This document shows positions 1 through 9,831 of a DNA stretch of 64,000 nt, one piece after another. A model generated the notes under the pieces. It did no database searches and was not told the DNA's origin. It was given only the letters and a program-made list of their open reading frames with translations. Numbering within the stretch: the first letter of the stretch is position 1; each line of letters opens with the position of its first letter. The position numbers and the translations under genes are program-made. Origin of the DNA: Ensifer sp. PDNC004 (GTDB taxonomy: Bacteria; Pseudomonadota; Alphaproteobacteria; Rhizobiales; Rhizobiaceae); the NCBI RefSeq assembly GCF_016919405.1, contig NZ_CP070353.1:3100501-3164500 (forward strand), given 5' to 3'.

Positions 1-45
1 TTCGCTTGACGCGAATCTGCTGGAATCGCCTTGCCGTCCGCTGGC

Positions 46-2703
46 TTACTCTTCGGTCGGAACGAGGATCTCGCGCTTGCCGGCGTGGTTCGCCGGGCCG
101 ATGATGCCTTCCTGCTCCATGCGCTCGATCAGCGATGCGGCACGATTGTAACCGATCCCGAGGCGACGCTGCACGTAGGACGTGGAGGCCTTGCCGTCGC
201 GCAGAACGACGGCGACCGCCTGGTCGTAGGGATCGTCGGAATCGGCGAGATTGGAGGTGCCGGCGGGGCCGCCGCCCTCGCCATCCTCGTCGTCATCCTC
301 GGTGATGGCATCGAGATATTGCGGTACGCCTTGCGTCTTCAGATAGGCGACGACCTCTTCGACCTCGGTGTCGGAGACGAAGGGGCCGTGGACGCGCTGG
401 ATGCGGCCGCCACCGGCCATGTAGAGCATGTCGCCCATGCCGAGCAGCTGTTCGGCGCCCTGTTCACCAAGGATGGTACGGCTGTCGATCTTCGAGGTCA
501 CCTGGAACGAGATGCGCGTCGGGAAGTTCGCCTTGATCGTGCCGGTGATGACGTCGACCGAGGGGCGCTGGGTCGCCATGATGACGTGGATGCCGGCGGC
601 GCGGGCCATCTGCGCGAGCCGCTGCACGGCGCCTTCGATGTCCTTGCCGGCGACCATCATCAGGTCGGCCATTTCGTCGATGATGACGACGATGTAGGGC
701 ATCGGCGCCAGATCGAATTCTTCCGTCTCGTACATGGCTTCGCCGGTCTGGCGGTCGAAGCCGGTCTGCACTGTGCGGGTGATTTGCTCGCCCTTGGCAA
801 GCGCCTGCTCGACGCGGCTGTTGAAGCCGTCGATGTTGCGCACGCCGATCTTCGACATCTTCTTGTAGCGCTCTTCCATCTCGCGCACCGTCCACTTCAG
901 TGCGACGACCGCCTTCTTGGGGTCGGTCACGACAGGCGAAAGCAGGTGCGGGATGCCGTCATAAACGGAGAGTTCGAGCATCTTCGGGTCGATCATGATC
1001 AGGCGGCACTGATCGGGGCTCAGCCGATAGAGCAGCGACAGGATCATGGTGTTGATCGCGACCGATTTGCCGGAGCCGGTGGTACCGGCGACGAGCAGAT
1101 GCGGCATCTTGGCGAGATCGGCAACGACGGGCTCGCCGCCGATCGTCTTGCCGAGCGCCATGGCAAGGCGGGCCTTGGAGGTTTCGAAGTCGCGCGAGCC
1201 GATGAGTTCGCGCAGATAGACGGTTTCGCGCCTCTGGTTCGGCAGTTCGATGCCGATGGCATTGCGGCCGGGAACGACGGCGACGCGGGCCGCGATCGCG
1301 CTCATCGAGCGGGCGATATCGTCGGCAAGGCCAATGACGCGGGAGGACTTGATGCCGGGCGCCGGTTCCAGTTCGTAGAGTGTAACGACCGGGCCGGGGC
1401 GAACGTGGATGATCTCGCCCTTGACGCCGAAGTCTTCGAGCACGCCTTCGAGCATGCGGGCGTTCTGCTCCAGCGCATCGGGCGAGAGCGAGGCGTCGCG
1501 GCTGACATTCTTCGGCTCGGCGAGGAAATGCATCGGCGGCAGTGTGAAGTCGCCGTCGTTGTCTTCGACGAAGGAGCGCTGGGCTTCGCGTTCGATCCGC
1601 TGGCCGGTCTTCGGGCGGGGACCCGGCGTGACGACGCGCGAGCCGCCGTTGGGCAGGCCCTGCTTCGGCGGCGCCGCCTTCGGCGCCCAGTCGGCAGCCG
1701 GATCGTAGTCTTCGTCGTCGGGCAGAATGCCGGCGGGGCGGCGCTCGTCGATGTCGAAGGGCATGTCGTCATCCTCGTCGTCGGCCATGATCGGCGGCGG
1801 GGTGAGGATGCGGCGCTCGGAGCGGTCGAGCGAGGGCTCGATGCGGTCGCCGGCGGCCATCGGCTTCGGCCGGGCGGGCTCGTTCAGCGTGCCGAACTCG
1901 TCGTTGTTGAAATCATAGGGCTCGTCGTACTGGCGCTTGGGCGTGGCGCGGGTGCCGCTCATGCCGAAGATGCGGCGCATGCGCGCGTGCATGGTGTAGC
2001 GCATATGGGCAAAGGAGCCCATCAGCAGGGTGAAGGGGCCTTCGCTGTCGTCCTCGTCCAGTTCGTCGCGCACGGTGCGCGCCTTGCTCGGCGTCGGCTC
2101 GGCGATTTCCTCTTCCTCCTCCTCGTCGCTGACGCCGATCAGGCCGGCGCTATAGACCAGGCACCAGGCGGCGGGGACGGCGAAGATACAGGCAAGAATG
2201 GTCGCAAGCGTGCCGGTCGGGAAGGCGCCGGTAAAGAGCGCCGGGAAACGCAGGATCATGTCGCCGAAGACGCCGCCGAGACCGTTGGGCAGCGGCCAGG
2301 TGATGGGGGCGGGAACACAGCTGAGTGCTGCGCCGGCAAGCACGGAACCGACGAACCAGAGACCGAGGCGCTTGAAGACCTTGTCGAAACGCTTGCCGCC
2401 GATCAGCACCAGGGCCCAGGCGACGGCCGGCAGGAGGGCGACGACGCTGGCCAGCCCGAAGAACTGCATGAAGATGTCGGCAAAGGCAGCGCCGGTGTAA
2501 CCGAGCACGTTGGTCGGCGCTTGTGACGTGGCGTAGGAGAAGCTTGGATCGGCGACATTCCACGTTGAGAGCGCAGCGACGGCCAGCGCCAATGCGCCGA
2601 ACAGCGCAAAGCCCGCCAGCGACGCGATCTGTCGCCAAACGAAGGTGGTTAGCACGAACCGGTTGGAACGGCTGTCAAGCGCTGCCGGATTGCTTCTGCT
2701 CAT
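46..2703 (-). CDS. ftsK: DNA translocase FtsK
   Basis: Septum-anchored ATPase that pumps chromosomal DNA through the closing division site and aligns dif sites for XerCD. The 885-residue protein has an N-terminal region with four hydrophobic membrane segments (about residues 25-190), an acidic/proline-rich linker, and a C-terminal RecA-like motor. The Walker A AGTTGSGKS lies near residue 540 and the Walker B VVIIDEMADL follows. The C-terminal winged-helix gamma domain ends the protein (YVQRRLGIGYNRAASLIERME), so it should recognise KOPS-like DNA. Length and domain order are normal for the family. It is a single-gene unit; the ATG at 2703 begins MSRSNP, directly before the membrane region. Confidence 0.97.
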   Translation of the reverse strand: MSRSNPAALDSRSNRFVLTTFVWRQIASLAGFALFGALALAVAALSTWNVADPSFSYATSQAPTNVLGYTGAAFADIFMQFFGLASVVALLPAVAWALVLIGGKRFDKVFKRLGLWFVGSVLAGAALSCVPAPITWPLPNGLGGVFGDMILRFPALFTGAFPTGTLATILACIFAVPAAWCLVYSAGLIGVSDEEEEEEIAEPTPSKARTVRDELDEDDSEGPFTLLMGSFAHMRYTMHARMRRIFGMSGTRATPKRQYDEPYDFNNDEFGTLNEPARPKPMAAGDRIEPSLDRSERRILTPPPIMADDEDDDMPFDIDERRPAGILPDDEDYDPAADWAPKAAPPKQGLPNGGSRVVTPGPRPKTGQRIEREAQRSFVEDNDGDFTLPPMHFLAEPKNVSRDASLSPDALEQNARMLEGVLEDFGVKGEIIHVRPGPVVTLYELEPAPGIKSSRVIGLADDIARSMSAIAARVAVVPGRNAIGIELPNQRRETVYLRELIGSRDFETSKARLAMALGKTIGGEPVVADLAKMPHLLVAGTTGSGKSVAINTMILSLLYRLSPDQCRLIMIDPKMLELSVYDGIPHLLSPVVTDPKKAVVALKWTVREMEERYKKMSKIGVRNIDGFNSRVEQALAKGEQITRTVQTGFDRQTGEAMYETEEFDLAPMPYIVVIIDEMADLMMVAGKDIEGAVQRLAQMARAAGIHVIMATQRPSVDVITGTIKANFPTRISFQVTSKIDSRTILGEQGAEQLLGMGDMLYMAGGGRIQRVHGPFVSDTEVEEVVAYLKTQGVPQYLDAITEDDDEDGEGGGPAGTSNLADSDDPYDQAVAVVLRDGKASTSYVQRRLGIGYNRAASLIERMEQEGIIGPANHAGKREILVPTEE

Positions 2704-2838
2704 GTTGCCTGCTGCCCGTCTCGATCTTCACGGCGCATTGCGCGCCATGGAATCAACCTAAGCGGTGTACGGTTAATGCGACATTAACCATGCGTAGTTG
2801 GCGCTAAAATAGCAGTCGCAGCCGGACCGATCGGCACG

Positions 2839-2867
2839 AAAAAGGCCCGGAGCTTCCGATCCGGGCC
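2839..2867 (-). terminator. Rho-independent terminator of glnK-amtB
   Basis: On the minus strand an 8-bp stem GGCCCGGA/TCCGGGCC (2844-2867) is followed by five T residues, just downstream of the amtB stop codon. Confidence 0.85.
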
Positions 2868-2938
2868 AAGAGCGATCCGCGTGGGGCGGATCGCGACGGG
2901 ACTGTAAACGGCGCCGGACTGCCGGCGCCGCGATCCGC

Positions 2939-4294
2939 TTAGCTGTGGTAGGCGGCTTCGCCGTGCGACGAGAGGTCGAGGCCCTCGCGTTCGGCTTCGA
3001 CGGAGACGCGCAGGCCGACGATCGAGTCCACCAGCTTGTAGAGGATGACCGAGACGACGCCGCACCAGACGATGGTGATGGCAACCGCGGTCAGCTGGGT
3101 CATGAACTGGCCACCCATGGTGACGCCGTCGGCATAACCGATGCCGCCGAGCGACGAGGAGGCGAAGATGCCGGTCGCAAGCGCACCGAAGAAGCCGCCG
3201 ACGCCGTGGACGCCGAAGACGTCCGCGGTGTCGTCGTAGTGGAACTTGTTCTTCACGACCGAGACGAAGAAGTAGCAAAGCGGCGAGACGAGCACGCCCA
3301 TGACGATCGCGCCCATCGGGCCGGCAATGCCGGCGGCCGGCGTGATGGCGACGAGGCCGGCGATCATGCCCGAGGCTGCACCCAGCATGGAGGCCTTGCC
3401 GCGGGTGATGGTTTCGACCACTGACCAGGAGAGGACTGCGGCTGCGGTTGCAAGGAAGGTGTTGACGGTTGCGAGAACCGCGCCGCCCGAGGCCTCGAGG
3501 TTGGAGCCGGCGTTGAAGCCGAACCAGCCGAACCAGAGCATGGCAGCACCGACCAGCGTCAGCGTCATCGAGTGCGGTGCCATCATGTCACGGCCGTAGC
3601 CGGTGCGCTTGCCGACCATGATCGCGCCGATCAGGCCCGCAACGCCGGCATTGATGTGAACGACGGTGCCGCCGGCAAAGTCGAGCGCGCCCATGCCGAA
3701 GAGCAGGCCGTTGCTGTCCCAGACCATGTGGGCGATCGGGAAGTAGACGAAGGTGGCCCAGAGGATGGAGAAGAGCACTGCGGCCGAGAACTTGATGCGT
3801 TCGGCAAACGCGCCGACGATGAGCGCCGGCGTCAACGCCGCGAAGGTCATCTGGAACAGCATGAAGATGTATTCCGGAATGACGACGCCTTCCGAGAAGG
3901 TTGCCGCCGTGCTCTCACCGGTGACGCCGGCAAGGAACATCTTGGCGAAGCCGCCGAAATAGGGGCTGGTCGAGCCGCCGAAGGCGAAGGAGTAGCCGTA
4001 GACGACCCAGACGATCATCATCGCCGCGCCGATCACGGTGCACTGCATCAGCACCGACAGCATGTTCTTGGCGCGCACGAGGCCGCCGTAGAAGAGTGCG
4101 AGGCCGGGGATCAGCATGAAGAAGACGAGAAGCGTCGAGAAGAACATGAAGGCGGTATCGGCCTTGTCCGGGACCGGCGCTGCGGCGGCTGCAGCCGGAG
4201 CTGCTTCCTGCGCGAAGGCGATGGCCGGCGCAAGCAAGACGGCGCCGAGTGCGCCGAGGCGTCCAAGAGAGGTGGTAAGTTTGCTGGATGACAT
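2939..4294 (-). CDS. amtB: Ammonium transporter AmtB
   Basis: Trimeric inner-membrane ammonium channel. The 451-residue product starts with a signal-like segment (residues 1-30, ending AIAFAQEA) and an alanine-rich stretch, followed by about 11 membrane helices. Family signatures are visible: FYGGLVRAKN, DFAGGTVVHINAGVAGL (with the pore His) and DTADVFGVHGVGGFFGALATGIF (with the second pore His). It lies 27 bp downstream of glnK in the same operon, so the encoded PII protein is the expected gatekeeper of the channel. Expression should be nitrogen-controlled from the sigma54 promoter upstream of glnK. Confidence 0.97.
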   Translation of the reverse strand: MSSSKLTTSLGRLGALGAVLLAPAIAFAQEAAPAAAAAAPVPDKADTAFMFFSTLLVFFMLIPGLALFYGGLVRAKNMLSVLMQCTVIGAAMMIVWVVYGYSFAFGGSTSPYFGGFAKMFLAGVTGESTAATFSEGVVIPEYIFMLFQMTFAALTPALIVGAFAERIKFSAAVLFSILWATFVYFPIAHMVWDSNGLLFGMGALDFAGGTVVHINAGVAGLIGAIMVGKRTGYGRDMMAPHSMTLTLVGAAMLWFGWFGFNAGSNLEASGGAVLATVNTFLATAAAVLSWSVVETITRGKASMLGAASGMIAGLVAITPAAGIAGPMGAIVMGVLVSPLCYFFVSVVKNKFHYDDTADVFGVHGVGGFFGALATGIFASSSLGGIGYADGVTMGGQFMTQLTAVAITIVWCGVVSVILYKLVDSIVGLRVSVEAEREGLDLSSHGEAAYHS

Positions 4295-4321
4295 CGAGAA
4301 GTGCTCCCTGAACGGCGTGAT

Positions 4322-4666
<345 letters not shown>

Positions 4667-4745
4667 TCATCCTTGTTCGCCTCCGGCGGAGGCCGTCTCT
4701 CCTTGCTGCGGAGCGCCCCAAGCGCCGTGCAACCGAACCATGACA

Positions 4746-4761
4746 TTCAAGGGGCGTGCCA
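4746..4761 (-). promoter_or_regulatory. Sigma54 (-24/-12) promoter of glnK-amtB
   Basis: On the minus strand the sequence reads TGGCACG-CCCC-TTGAA, matching the sigma54 consensus TGGCACG-N4-TTGCW with one change in the -12 block. It lies between the glnK start (4660) and the next gene. An NtrC site was not resolved. Confidence 0.85.
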
Positions 4762-4895
4762 GATTCGGATAGCTGTCTTAAGTGTATGAAAAAAAATAGA
4801 AAAAAAGAAATCCGCAGCACGAATGCTGCGGCGCATCAAAAAATCGGCACTTTAGAAGATTAAAAAATAGGCAGAATGAAACTTCTGCTTATTTC

Positions 4896-5780
4896 CTATT
4901 CAGATGCCTTTTTCCGGATCAGCCCTTCCTGGGCGACGGAGGCGATCAGTACGCCGGAACGCGTAAAAAGGCTGCCTCTGGTCATCCCGCGGGCACCATG
5001 TGCACTCGGACTGTCCTGGGTATAGAGCAGCCAGTCGTCCATCTTGCAGGGGCGGTGGAACCACATGGCATGGTCGAGGCTTGCGACCTGCAGGTTGCGG
5101 TCGAAGACCGACGTGCCGTGCGCGTAGAGCGAGGTGTCGAGCAGCGTCATGTCGGAGAGATAGGCAAGGATCGCCGCCTGGATATGGCGCTCGTCCGGAA
5201 CGGTGCCCACCGCCTTGACCCAGACATCCTGGATCGGTTTGCCGTCGTCGCGGGTGAAATAATGGTGAAACGAAGCCGGGCGGATCTCGATCGGCCGTGG
5301 CCGTTCCCAGTAGCGACGGATCGCTTCGGGCGCATGCACGAGGAACTTTTCCTTCAGCTCCTGCTCGCCCGGCAGCGTCTCGGGCATTGCGAGATCAGGC
5401 ATGTCGATCTGGTGGTCGAAACCGTCCTCGTCATACTGGAAGGAGGCGGACATCGAGAAGATCGCCTTGCCATGCTGGATGGCGACGACCCGGCGGGTGG
5501 CGAAGCTCGTACCGTCGCGGATGCGGTCGACCTCGTAGATGATCGGCACCGACGGGTCGCCTGGCCGCATGAAATAGGCGTGCAGCGAGTGGACGAAGCG
5601 GTCCGCATCCACGGTGCGCTGGGCGGCAACCAGCGCCTGGCCGATCACCTGGCCGCCGAAGACCCGCTGCCAGCCGACCTGTGGGCTCAAGCCCCGGAAC
5701 AGATTTTCCTCGAGTTTTTCGAGATCGAGAATGGCCAGCAGCGCATCCATGGGGGTGGCGGTCTCGGTGGGGCGCGACAT
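4896..5780 (-). CDS. tesB: Acyl-CoA thioesterase II (TesB family)
   Basis: Hydrolyses medium- and long-chain acyl-CoA to free fatty acid and CoA. The 294-residue protein has the double hot-dog layout of TesB: N-terminal repeat with FGGQVIGQALVAAQRTV and HSLHAYFMRPGD, and C-terminal repeat with LAYLSDMTLLDTSLYAHG (the region of the catalytic Asp) and SLDHAMWFHRPCKMDDWLLY. The reading frame is open far upstream, but homology begins at MSRPTETATP, so ATG 5780 is chosen. It is divergent from the UbiH-type gene, leaving an 84-bp shared promoter region. Confidence 0.93.
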   Translation of the reverse strand: MSRPTETATPMDALLAILDLEKLEENLFRGLSPQVGWQRVFGGQVIGQALVAAQRTVDADRFVHSLHAYFMRPGDPSVPIIYEVDRIRDGTSFATRRVVAIQHGKAIFSMSASFQYDEDGFDHQIDMPDLAMPETLPGEQELKEKFLVHAPEAIRRYWERPRPIEIRPASFHHYFTRDDGKPIQDVWVKAVGTVPDERHIQAAILAYLSDMTLLDTSLYAHGTSVFDRNLQVASLDHAMWFHRPCKMDDWLLYTQDSPSAHGARGMTRGSLFTRSGVLIASVAQEGLIRKKASE

Positions 5781-5864
5781 TTCGGCTTTCTCCGATGGTA
5801 GGAACGTCGATGGCATTGATCTATATAGACATAAAACGATGCTCAAGTGCGACGGAGAAAGCCG

Positions 5865-7079
5865 ATGCTCGATGTCTTGATTGCCGGTGGCGGCTATGTC
5901 GGCCTTTCGCTCGCGGTGTCCTTGAAGAAGGCGGCGCCGCATCTCGACGTGATGGTGATCGACGGCGCGCCGGAAGATGCCTGGAAAAAGGACCAGCGCG
6001 CTTCCGCCGTTGCGTCCGCGGCCGAGCGCATGCTCGACGTGCTCGGCGTCTGGGATGAGATCGCGCCGGAGGCCGAGCCGATCCGCCGCATGGTGATCAC
6101 CGATTCGAAGGCGGCCGATCCGGTGCGCCCCGTGTTCCTGACCTTCGACGGCGACGGCGGCGAGGGTCGTCCCTTCGCCCATATGGTGCCGAACACGGCG
6201 ATGGTCGGCGCACTGCGCCGCGCCTGCGAGGCGCTCGGCGTCGTCAATCGCCAGTCGACCATGGTCGAGAGCTTCAAGAGCGGCGACCATGCGGTGGCCG
6301 TGACGCTTGCCGGAGGGGAAGAGCTGCAGGCCCGTCTTCTGGTCGCTTGCGACGGCGTGCGCTCGAAGCTGCGCGATGCCGCAGGCATCAAGACCGTCGA
6401 GTTCGATTATGGCCAGTCCGGCATCGTCACGACCGTCGAGCACGAGCGGCCGCACGAGGGCACGGCGGAGGAGCATTTTCTGCCGGCCGGGCCGTTTGCG
6501 ACCCTGCCGCTCAAGAACAACCGCTCGTCGCTCGTCTGGACCGAGCGCACCGAGGATGCCGAACGCCTGGTCAAGGGCGACGATTTCCTGTTCGAGGAAG
6601 AACTGGAGCGCCGCTTCGGCCACAAGCTCGGCCACCTGAAGGTGGTCGGCGGCAGGCGGGCATTCCCGCTCGGGCTGACGCTTGCCCGTGATTTCGTCAA
6701 GCCGCGCTTCGCACTTGCCGGCGACGCGGCCCATGGCATCCACCCGATCTCGGGGCAGGGGCTCAATCTCGGCTTCAAGGATGTGGCAGCGTTGGCCGAG
6801 ACCATCGTCGAGGCGGATCGTCTCGGGCTCGACATCGGCTCGCTTGCGGTGCTTGAGCGCTACCAGAGCTGGCGGCGCTTCGACACGTTCCGCATGGGTG
6901 TGACGACCGACGTGCTCAACCGGCTGTTTTCCAACGACATCACTCCGGTCAGGATCGCCCGCGATTTCGGCCTTGGCCTCGTCGATCGCATGCCTTCGCT
7001 GAAAAGCTTCTTTATCCGCCAGGCGGCCGGCATTGCCGGAGACGCGGATCCGCGGCTGCTGTCCGGCCAGCCGATCTAG
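5865..7079 (+). CDS. UbiH/UbiF/COQ6-family FAD-dependent monooxygenase
   Basis: Flavoprotein aromatic hydroxylase, most likely acting on the ubiquinone ring. The 404-residue protein begins with the dinucleotide-binding motif DVLIAGGGYVGLSLA, has the central VACDGVRSKLR (DG motif), and the FAD ribose-binding signature FALAGDAAHGIHPISGQGLN near residue 290. ATG 5865 is chosen because GGAGAAA lies 7 bp upstream. Which ubiquinone carbon it hydroxylates cannot be told from sequence, so no gene symbol is given. Confidence 0.9.
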   Translation: MLDVLIAGGGYVGLSLAVSLKKAAPHLDVMVIDGAPEDAWKKDQRASAVASAAERMLDVLGVWDEIAPEAEPIRRMVITDSKAADPVRPVFLTFDGDGGEGRPFAHMVPNTAMVGALRRACEALGVVNRQSTMVESFKSGDHAVAVTLAGGEELQARLLVACDGVRSKLRDAAGIKTVEFDYGQSGIVTTVEHERPHEGTAEEHFLPAGPFATLPLKNNRSSLVWTERTEDAERLVKGDDFLFEEELERRFGHKLGHLKVVGGRRAFPLGLTLARDFVKPRFALAGDAAHGIHPISGQGLNLGFKDVAALAETIVEADRLGLDIGSLAVLERYQSWRRFDTFRMGVTTDVLNRLFSNDITPVRIARDFGLGLVDRMPSLKSFFIRQAAGIAGDADPRLLSGQPI

Positions 7080-7098
7080 GCTCGTGTGGTTTGGAGTT

Positions 7099-7180
7099 TG
7101 ACCCTGTCCTCGGGTTTAACCTGAGGACTGGCCCTCTCCCTGCAAGCGGGGAGTGGCCGGCAGGCCGGATGAGGGGCAGC
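7099..7180. repeat. Rhizobial intergenic mosaic repeat, copy A
   Basis: A segment containing CCTCGGGTTTAACCTGAGGA (imperfect palindrome) followed by CCCTCTCCCTGC and GCGGGGAGTGG. It closely matches 37595-37660 in content and order. Such paired palindromes behind genes are typical of rhizobial RIME-like elements. It occupies the gap between the monooxygenase stop and the convergent Trm112-like gene. Confidence 0.75.
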
Positions 7181-7214
7181 TGAAAACGTGACGTTCGAGG
7201 GGCCGACTCGGCCC

Positions 7215-7403
7215 TCAATCCTCGATCTTGCGGGCTTCCGAGATCAGCATGATCGGCACGCCGTCGCGGATCGGATAGGCGAGGCGGGCCTTTTCCGAGA
7301 TGAGCTCGCCGGCTTCCGCATGATAGCTGAGACGGCCCTTGGTCAGCGGGCAGACGAGCAGTTCGAGCAGTTTCGGGTCGACCTTGCTGGCATTGATATC
7401 CAT
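7215..7403 (-). CDS. Trm112-like / UPF0434 family protein
   Basis: A 62-residue protein of the Trm112/YcaR family. It has the [14 protein letters not shown] and [14 protein letters not shown] signatures. In eukaryotes and archaea Trm112 is a zinc-binding partner of methyltransferases; the bacterial role is not established. Only one cysteine (CPLTKG) is present, so the metal site is incomplete, as in many alphaproteobacterial members. It ends the LON-domain gene cluster, 10 bp downstream of it. Confidence 0.9.
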   Translation of the reverse strand: MDINASKVDPKLLELLVCPLTKGRLSYHAEAGELISEKARLAYPIRDGVPIMLISEARKIED

Positions 7404-7413
7404 TGTCCGTCGC

Positions 7414-8094
7414 TCACTGCAAAATGCTGTCCATATCGCCGAAGTCGCGCGCGAGCACGATCTCGGTGATGGCGATCAGGGTTTCGGCACGGGTCTTGAG
7501 ATCGGGGGCCTCGAGCAGCGCCTGTTTCTCCGCCGGGCCATAGGGCGACATCATCGCCATGGAGTTGACCAGCGTGCGGTTGCTCGCGCGCTCGACGCTT
7601 TCCCAGTCGGCTTTCAGCTTGTTGGCTTCGAGATAGGCCTTGAAGGCGGCCAGCAGCGCCGCTCGATCGACGAGGGTCTCGTCGTCGCGATTTTCGAGAT
7701 CGGCGGCAAAGGGGCCGATGCGGAAGCGGCGGTAGCCGCGGGTGCCGCCGACTTCCGAAAACAGCCGGTAGCGGCACACGCCCGTGAGCGAGGTGATGTA
7801 GCGGCCGTCGCCGGTCTCGGCAAAGGAAGTGATGCGGCCGATGCAGCCAACCTCGCAGAGCGCCTGCATCGGGCCGGTGGCGGTGTCGTTGCGACCTTCA
7901 CAGAAGGACGGTTGCACGATGCCGATCAGCCGGTTGCCGGAAAGCGCGTCGTCGAGCATGGCGAGATAGCGCGGCTCGAAGATGTTGAGGGGAAGCTGGG
8001 CGCCGGGAAGCAGCAAGGCACCGGTCAACGGAAACACCGGAATGATCTCCGGCAAGTCCTTCGGACCGAGATAGCGTGCATTTCCGACGTGCAT
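7414..8094 (-). CDS. LON N-terminal (substrate-binding) domain protein
   Basis: A stand-alone homologue of the N-terminal domain of Lon protease with no ATPase or protease part. Visible features: [27 protein letters not shown] at the start of the domain, GIVQP, and GCIGRI followed by [12 protein letters not shown] 8094 ([10 protein letters not shown]) is chosen because the 30 codons upstream in frame lack family similarity. The GGAAATGCACG sequence is tandemly duplicated at the start. The gene forms a small unit with the Trm112-like gene. Confidence 0.88.
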   Translation of the reverse strand: MHVGNARYLGPKDLPEIIPVFPLTGALLLPGAQLPLNIFEPRYLAMLDDALSGNRLIGIVQPSFCEGRNDTATGPMQALCEVGCIGRITSFAETGDGRYITSLTGVCRYRLFSEVGGTRGYRRFRIGPFAADLENRDDETLVDRAALLAAFKAYLEANKLKADWESVERASNRTLVNSMAMMSPYGPAEKQALLEAPDLKTRAETLIAITEIVLARDFGDMDSILQ

Positions 8095-8242
8095 TTCCGA
8101 TAGACCCTGCCGGTATTCGCTTTGCCCCGCCAAGGAAGCGCGGTCAACCAGATCAAAAGATGGTGCGCTGCTTGAAAATCTCAAGGGAGGAGCCTGTCGA
8201 TCTTCACAGGTGAAGATGGATCGTGATCGGATCCGCTTACGA

Positions 8243-8266
8243 AAAGGGGCGCCGACGCGCCCCTTT
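8243..8266 (-). terminator. Terminator downstream of the thioredoxin-TPR gene
   Basis: Perfect 10-bp stem AAAGGGGCGC/GCGCCCCTTT with a CGAC loop. On the minus strand it is followed by a short T-rich tract. Confidence 0.8.
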
Positions 8267-8288
8267 CAAAAAAAACATGCCTGCCGGT

Positions 8289-9263
8289 TCAGGAGAACAG
8301 GATCGACGAGAGCTTGCGCCGGGCAGCGATCGTTGCCGGATCCTTCGGGCCCCAGACTTCGAAGAAGGAAAGCAGCTCGCGACGCGCGCCGTCGTCGTCG
8401 TAAGCCCGGTCGCGCTTCATGATCGTGAGCAGATGGTCGGCCGCAGCCATCCGGTCGCCCTCGACGTTGCGGATCTTGGCGAGCAGCACGCGCGCCTCGT
8501 GATCATCGGGGTTTGCGGCGAGGCGCCGTTCGAACTCGTTGGGATCGCCGAGCTTGCGGGCTTCCTCGATCTGGTCGAGCTTCTTGCCGAGGGCGGCAAT
8601 GCCGGCGTCCTTGGCAAGATCTTCCGGCAGGCTGGACAGCGCCTCGCGGGCCTCGGCGAGCTGCCCGAGCGCGATCATGCAATCGACCATGCCGGCGATC
8701 GCGACGACGTTTTCGGGATCGGCCTGCAGCACGGCGCCATAGAGGCCGGCGGCGTTCTCGGCATCGCCGGCATCGATCAGCGCCTTGGCGTCGGCGAGAA
8801 CCGCTTCGATCTCGGCCTTGCTGTCGTCAACGGCGGGGCCGGCGATCTTTTCGATGAACTGCTTGATCTGGCTTTCCGGTACTGCGCCCATGAAGCCGTC
8901 GACCGGGCGGCCGCCGACGAAGGCGATGACGGCGGGGATCGACTGGATGCCGAGCTGGCCGGCGATCGAAGGATGATCGTCGATGTTCATCTTGACGAGC
9001 TTGACGCGGCCTGCGGCTTCCGTGACCACCTTTTCGATGACGGGGGTCAGCTGCTTGCAGGGACCGCACCAGGGCGCCCAGAAATCGACGAGAACCGGCT
9101 GCTGCCTGGAGGCTTCGAGCACGTCCTTGGTGAAGTTGGCAGTGGTGGTTTCCTTGATCAGGTCGCCGCTCGACGCGGCCGCCGGCGCCGGCTGGCCGAA
9201 GGAGGCCGAGGCCGTCATCTGAGTGCCGAAAGACCCTGCATAGGGATTGTCGCTGCCCGTCAT
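8289..9263 (-). CDS. Thioredoxin-TPR protein (CnoX/YbbN-like)
   Basis: A 324-residue protein with a thioredoxin fold (about residues 35-145) joined to C-terminal TPR-like repeats, the architecture of CnoX/YbbN, a chaperone-type thioredoxin. It keeps a full redox-active WCGPC in VDFWAPWCGPCKQLTPV and the cis-Pro loop SIPAVIAF. E. coli CnoX lacks the second Cys, so this version is probably oxidoreductase-active as in Caulobacter. It is transcribed alone and ends in a strong terminator. Confidence 0.9.
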   Translation of the reverse strand: MTGSDNPYAGSFGTQMTASASFGQPAPAAASSGDLIKETTTANFTKDVLEASRQQPVLVDFWAPWCGPCKQLTPVIEKVVTEAAGRVKLVKMNIDDHPSIAGQLGIQSIPAVIAFVGGRPVDGFMGAVPESQIKQFIEKIAGPAVDDSKAEIEAVLADAKALIDAGDAENAAGLYGAVLQADPENVVAIAGMVDCMIALGQLAEAREALSSLPEDLAKDAGIAALGKKLDQIEEARKLGDPNEFERRLAANPDDHEARVLLAKIRNVEGDRMAAADHLLTIMKRDRAYDDDGARRELLSFFEVWGPKDPATIAARRKLSSILFS

Positions 9264-9321
9264 TCTTCTCTCCTCGCCGGCTCGTCCGCCAGCTTACTGC
9301 ATTCGCGCCAAAGATCGTATG

Positions 9322-9831
9322 TCAGGCCGTGACTTTCAAGACAAGCGGTTCGTGTCCGGTCGCTTCCATGAAGCGCAGAAGATCCTTCGAAGCGATCGCG
9401 GTCGTCGCGTCATTGGAAAGCGGGTGGCAGTTGACGATATCGAACGTCATCAGCGCCTCGTCGAGGATGACCTTGACGTTGCCCCCGGTGTCGTTGATCG
9501 CGCCGAAGGCGGTCACCGCACCCGGAATGACGCCGAGATATTCCATCAGCTTCTCCGGCTTGCCGAAGGACACCTTGCTGGCCGCGCCGATCACCTGGTG
9601 CACGGTCTTCAGGTCCACCGTCGCGTGCTCCTCGACGGTCAGCAGGAAATAGTTGTCCTTCTTGTCCTTCACGAAGAGGTTCTTCGTGTGGCCGCCGGGC
9701 ATCTCGTCGCGAAGCGCCACCGATTCAGCCACGGTGAAAACCGGCGCGTGGGTCTTCGTCTTATGCTCGATTCCAAGTCCATCGAGAAAATTGAAGAGGT
9801 CTTCGGCGGTTTTCGGCTGTGATTCACGCAT
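9322..9831 (-). CDS. Prolyl-tRNA deacylase (ProX/YbaK family)
   Basis: Free-standing trans-editing enzyme that hydrolyses mischarged Ala-tRNA(Pro). The product is 169 residues. The YbaK core is visible: THAPVFTVAES, GGHTKNLFVKDKK with the catalytic-region Lys, and AVTAFGAINDTGGNVKVILDEAL. This pattern fits the ProXp-ala/PrdX branch. ATG 9831 (MRESQPKT) is preferred to the ATG 9 bp upstream because GGGATGAGA can serve as its ribosome site. Confidence 0.9.
   Translation of the reverse strand: MRESQPKTAEDLFNFLDGLGIEHKTKTHAPVFTVAESVALRDEMPGGHTKNLFVKDKKDNYFLLTVEEHATVDLKTVHQVIGAASKVSFGKPEKLMEYLGVIPGAVTAFGAINDTGGNVKVILDEALMTFDIVNCHPLSNDATTAIASKDLLRFMEATGHEPLVLKVTA

Noticed and set aside
31-2526. 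Long plus-strand open frames opposite ftsK, amtB, obgE, proA and envC
   Set aside because: High-GC shadow frames opposite well-identified genes; their translations are Asp/Gly/Arg/Ala-rich and resemble no family.
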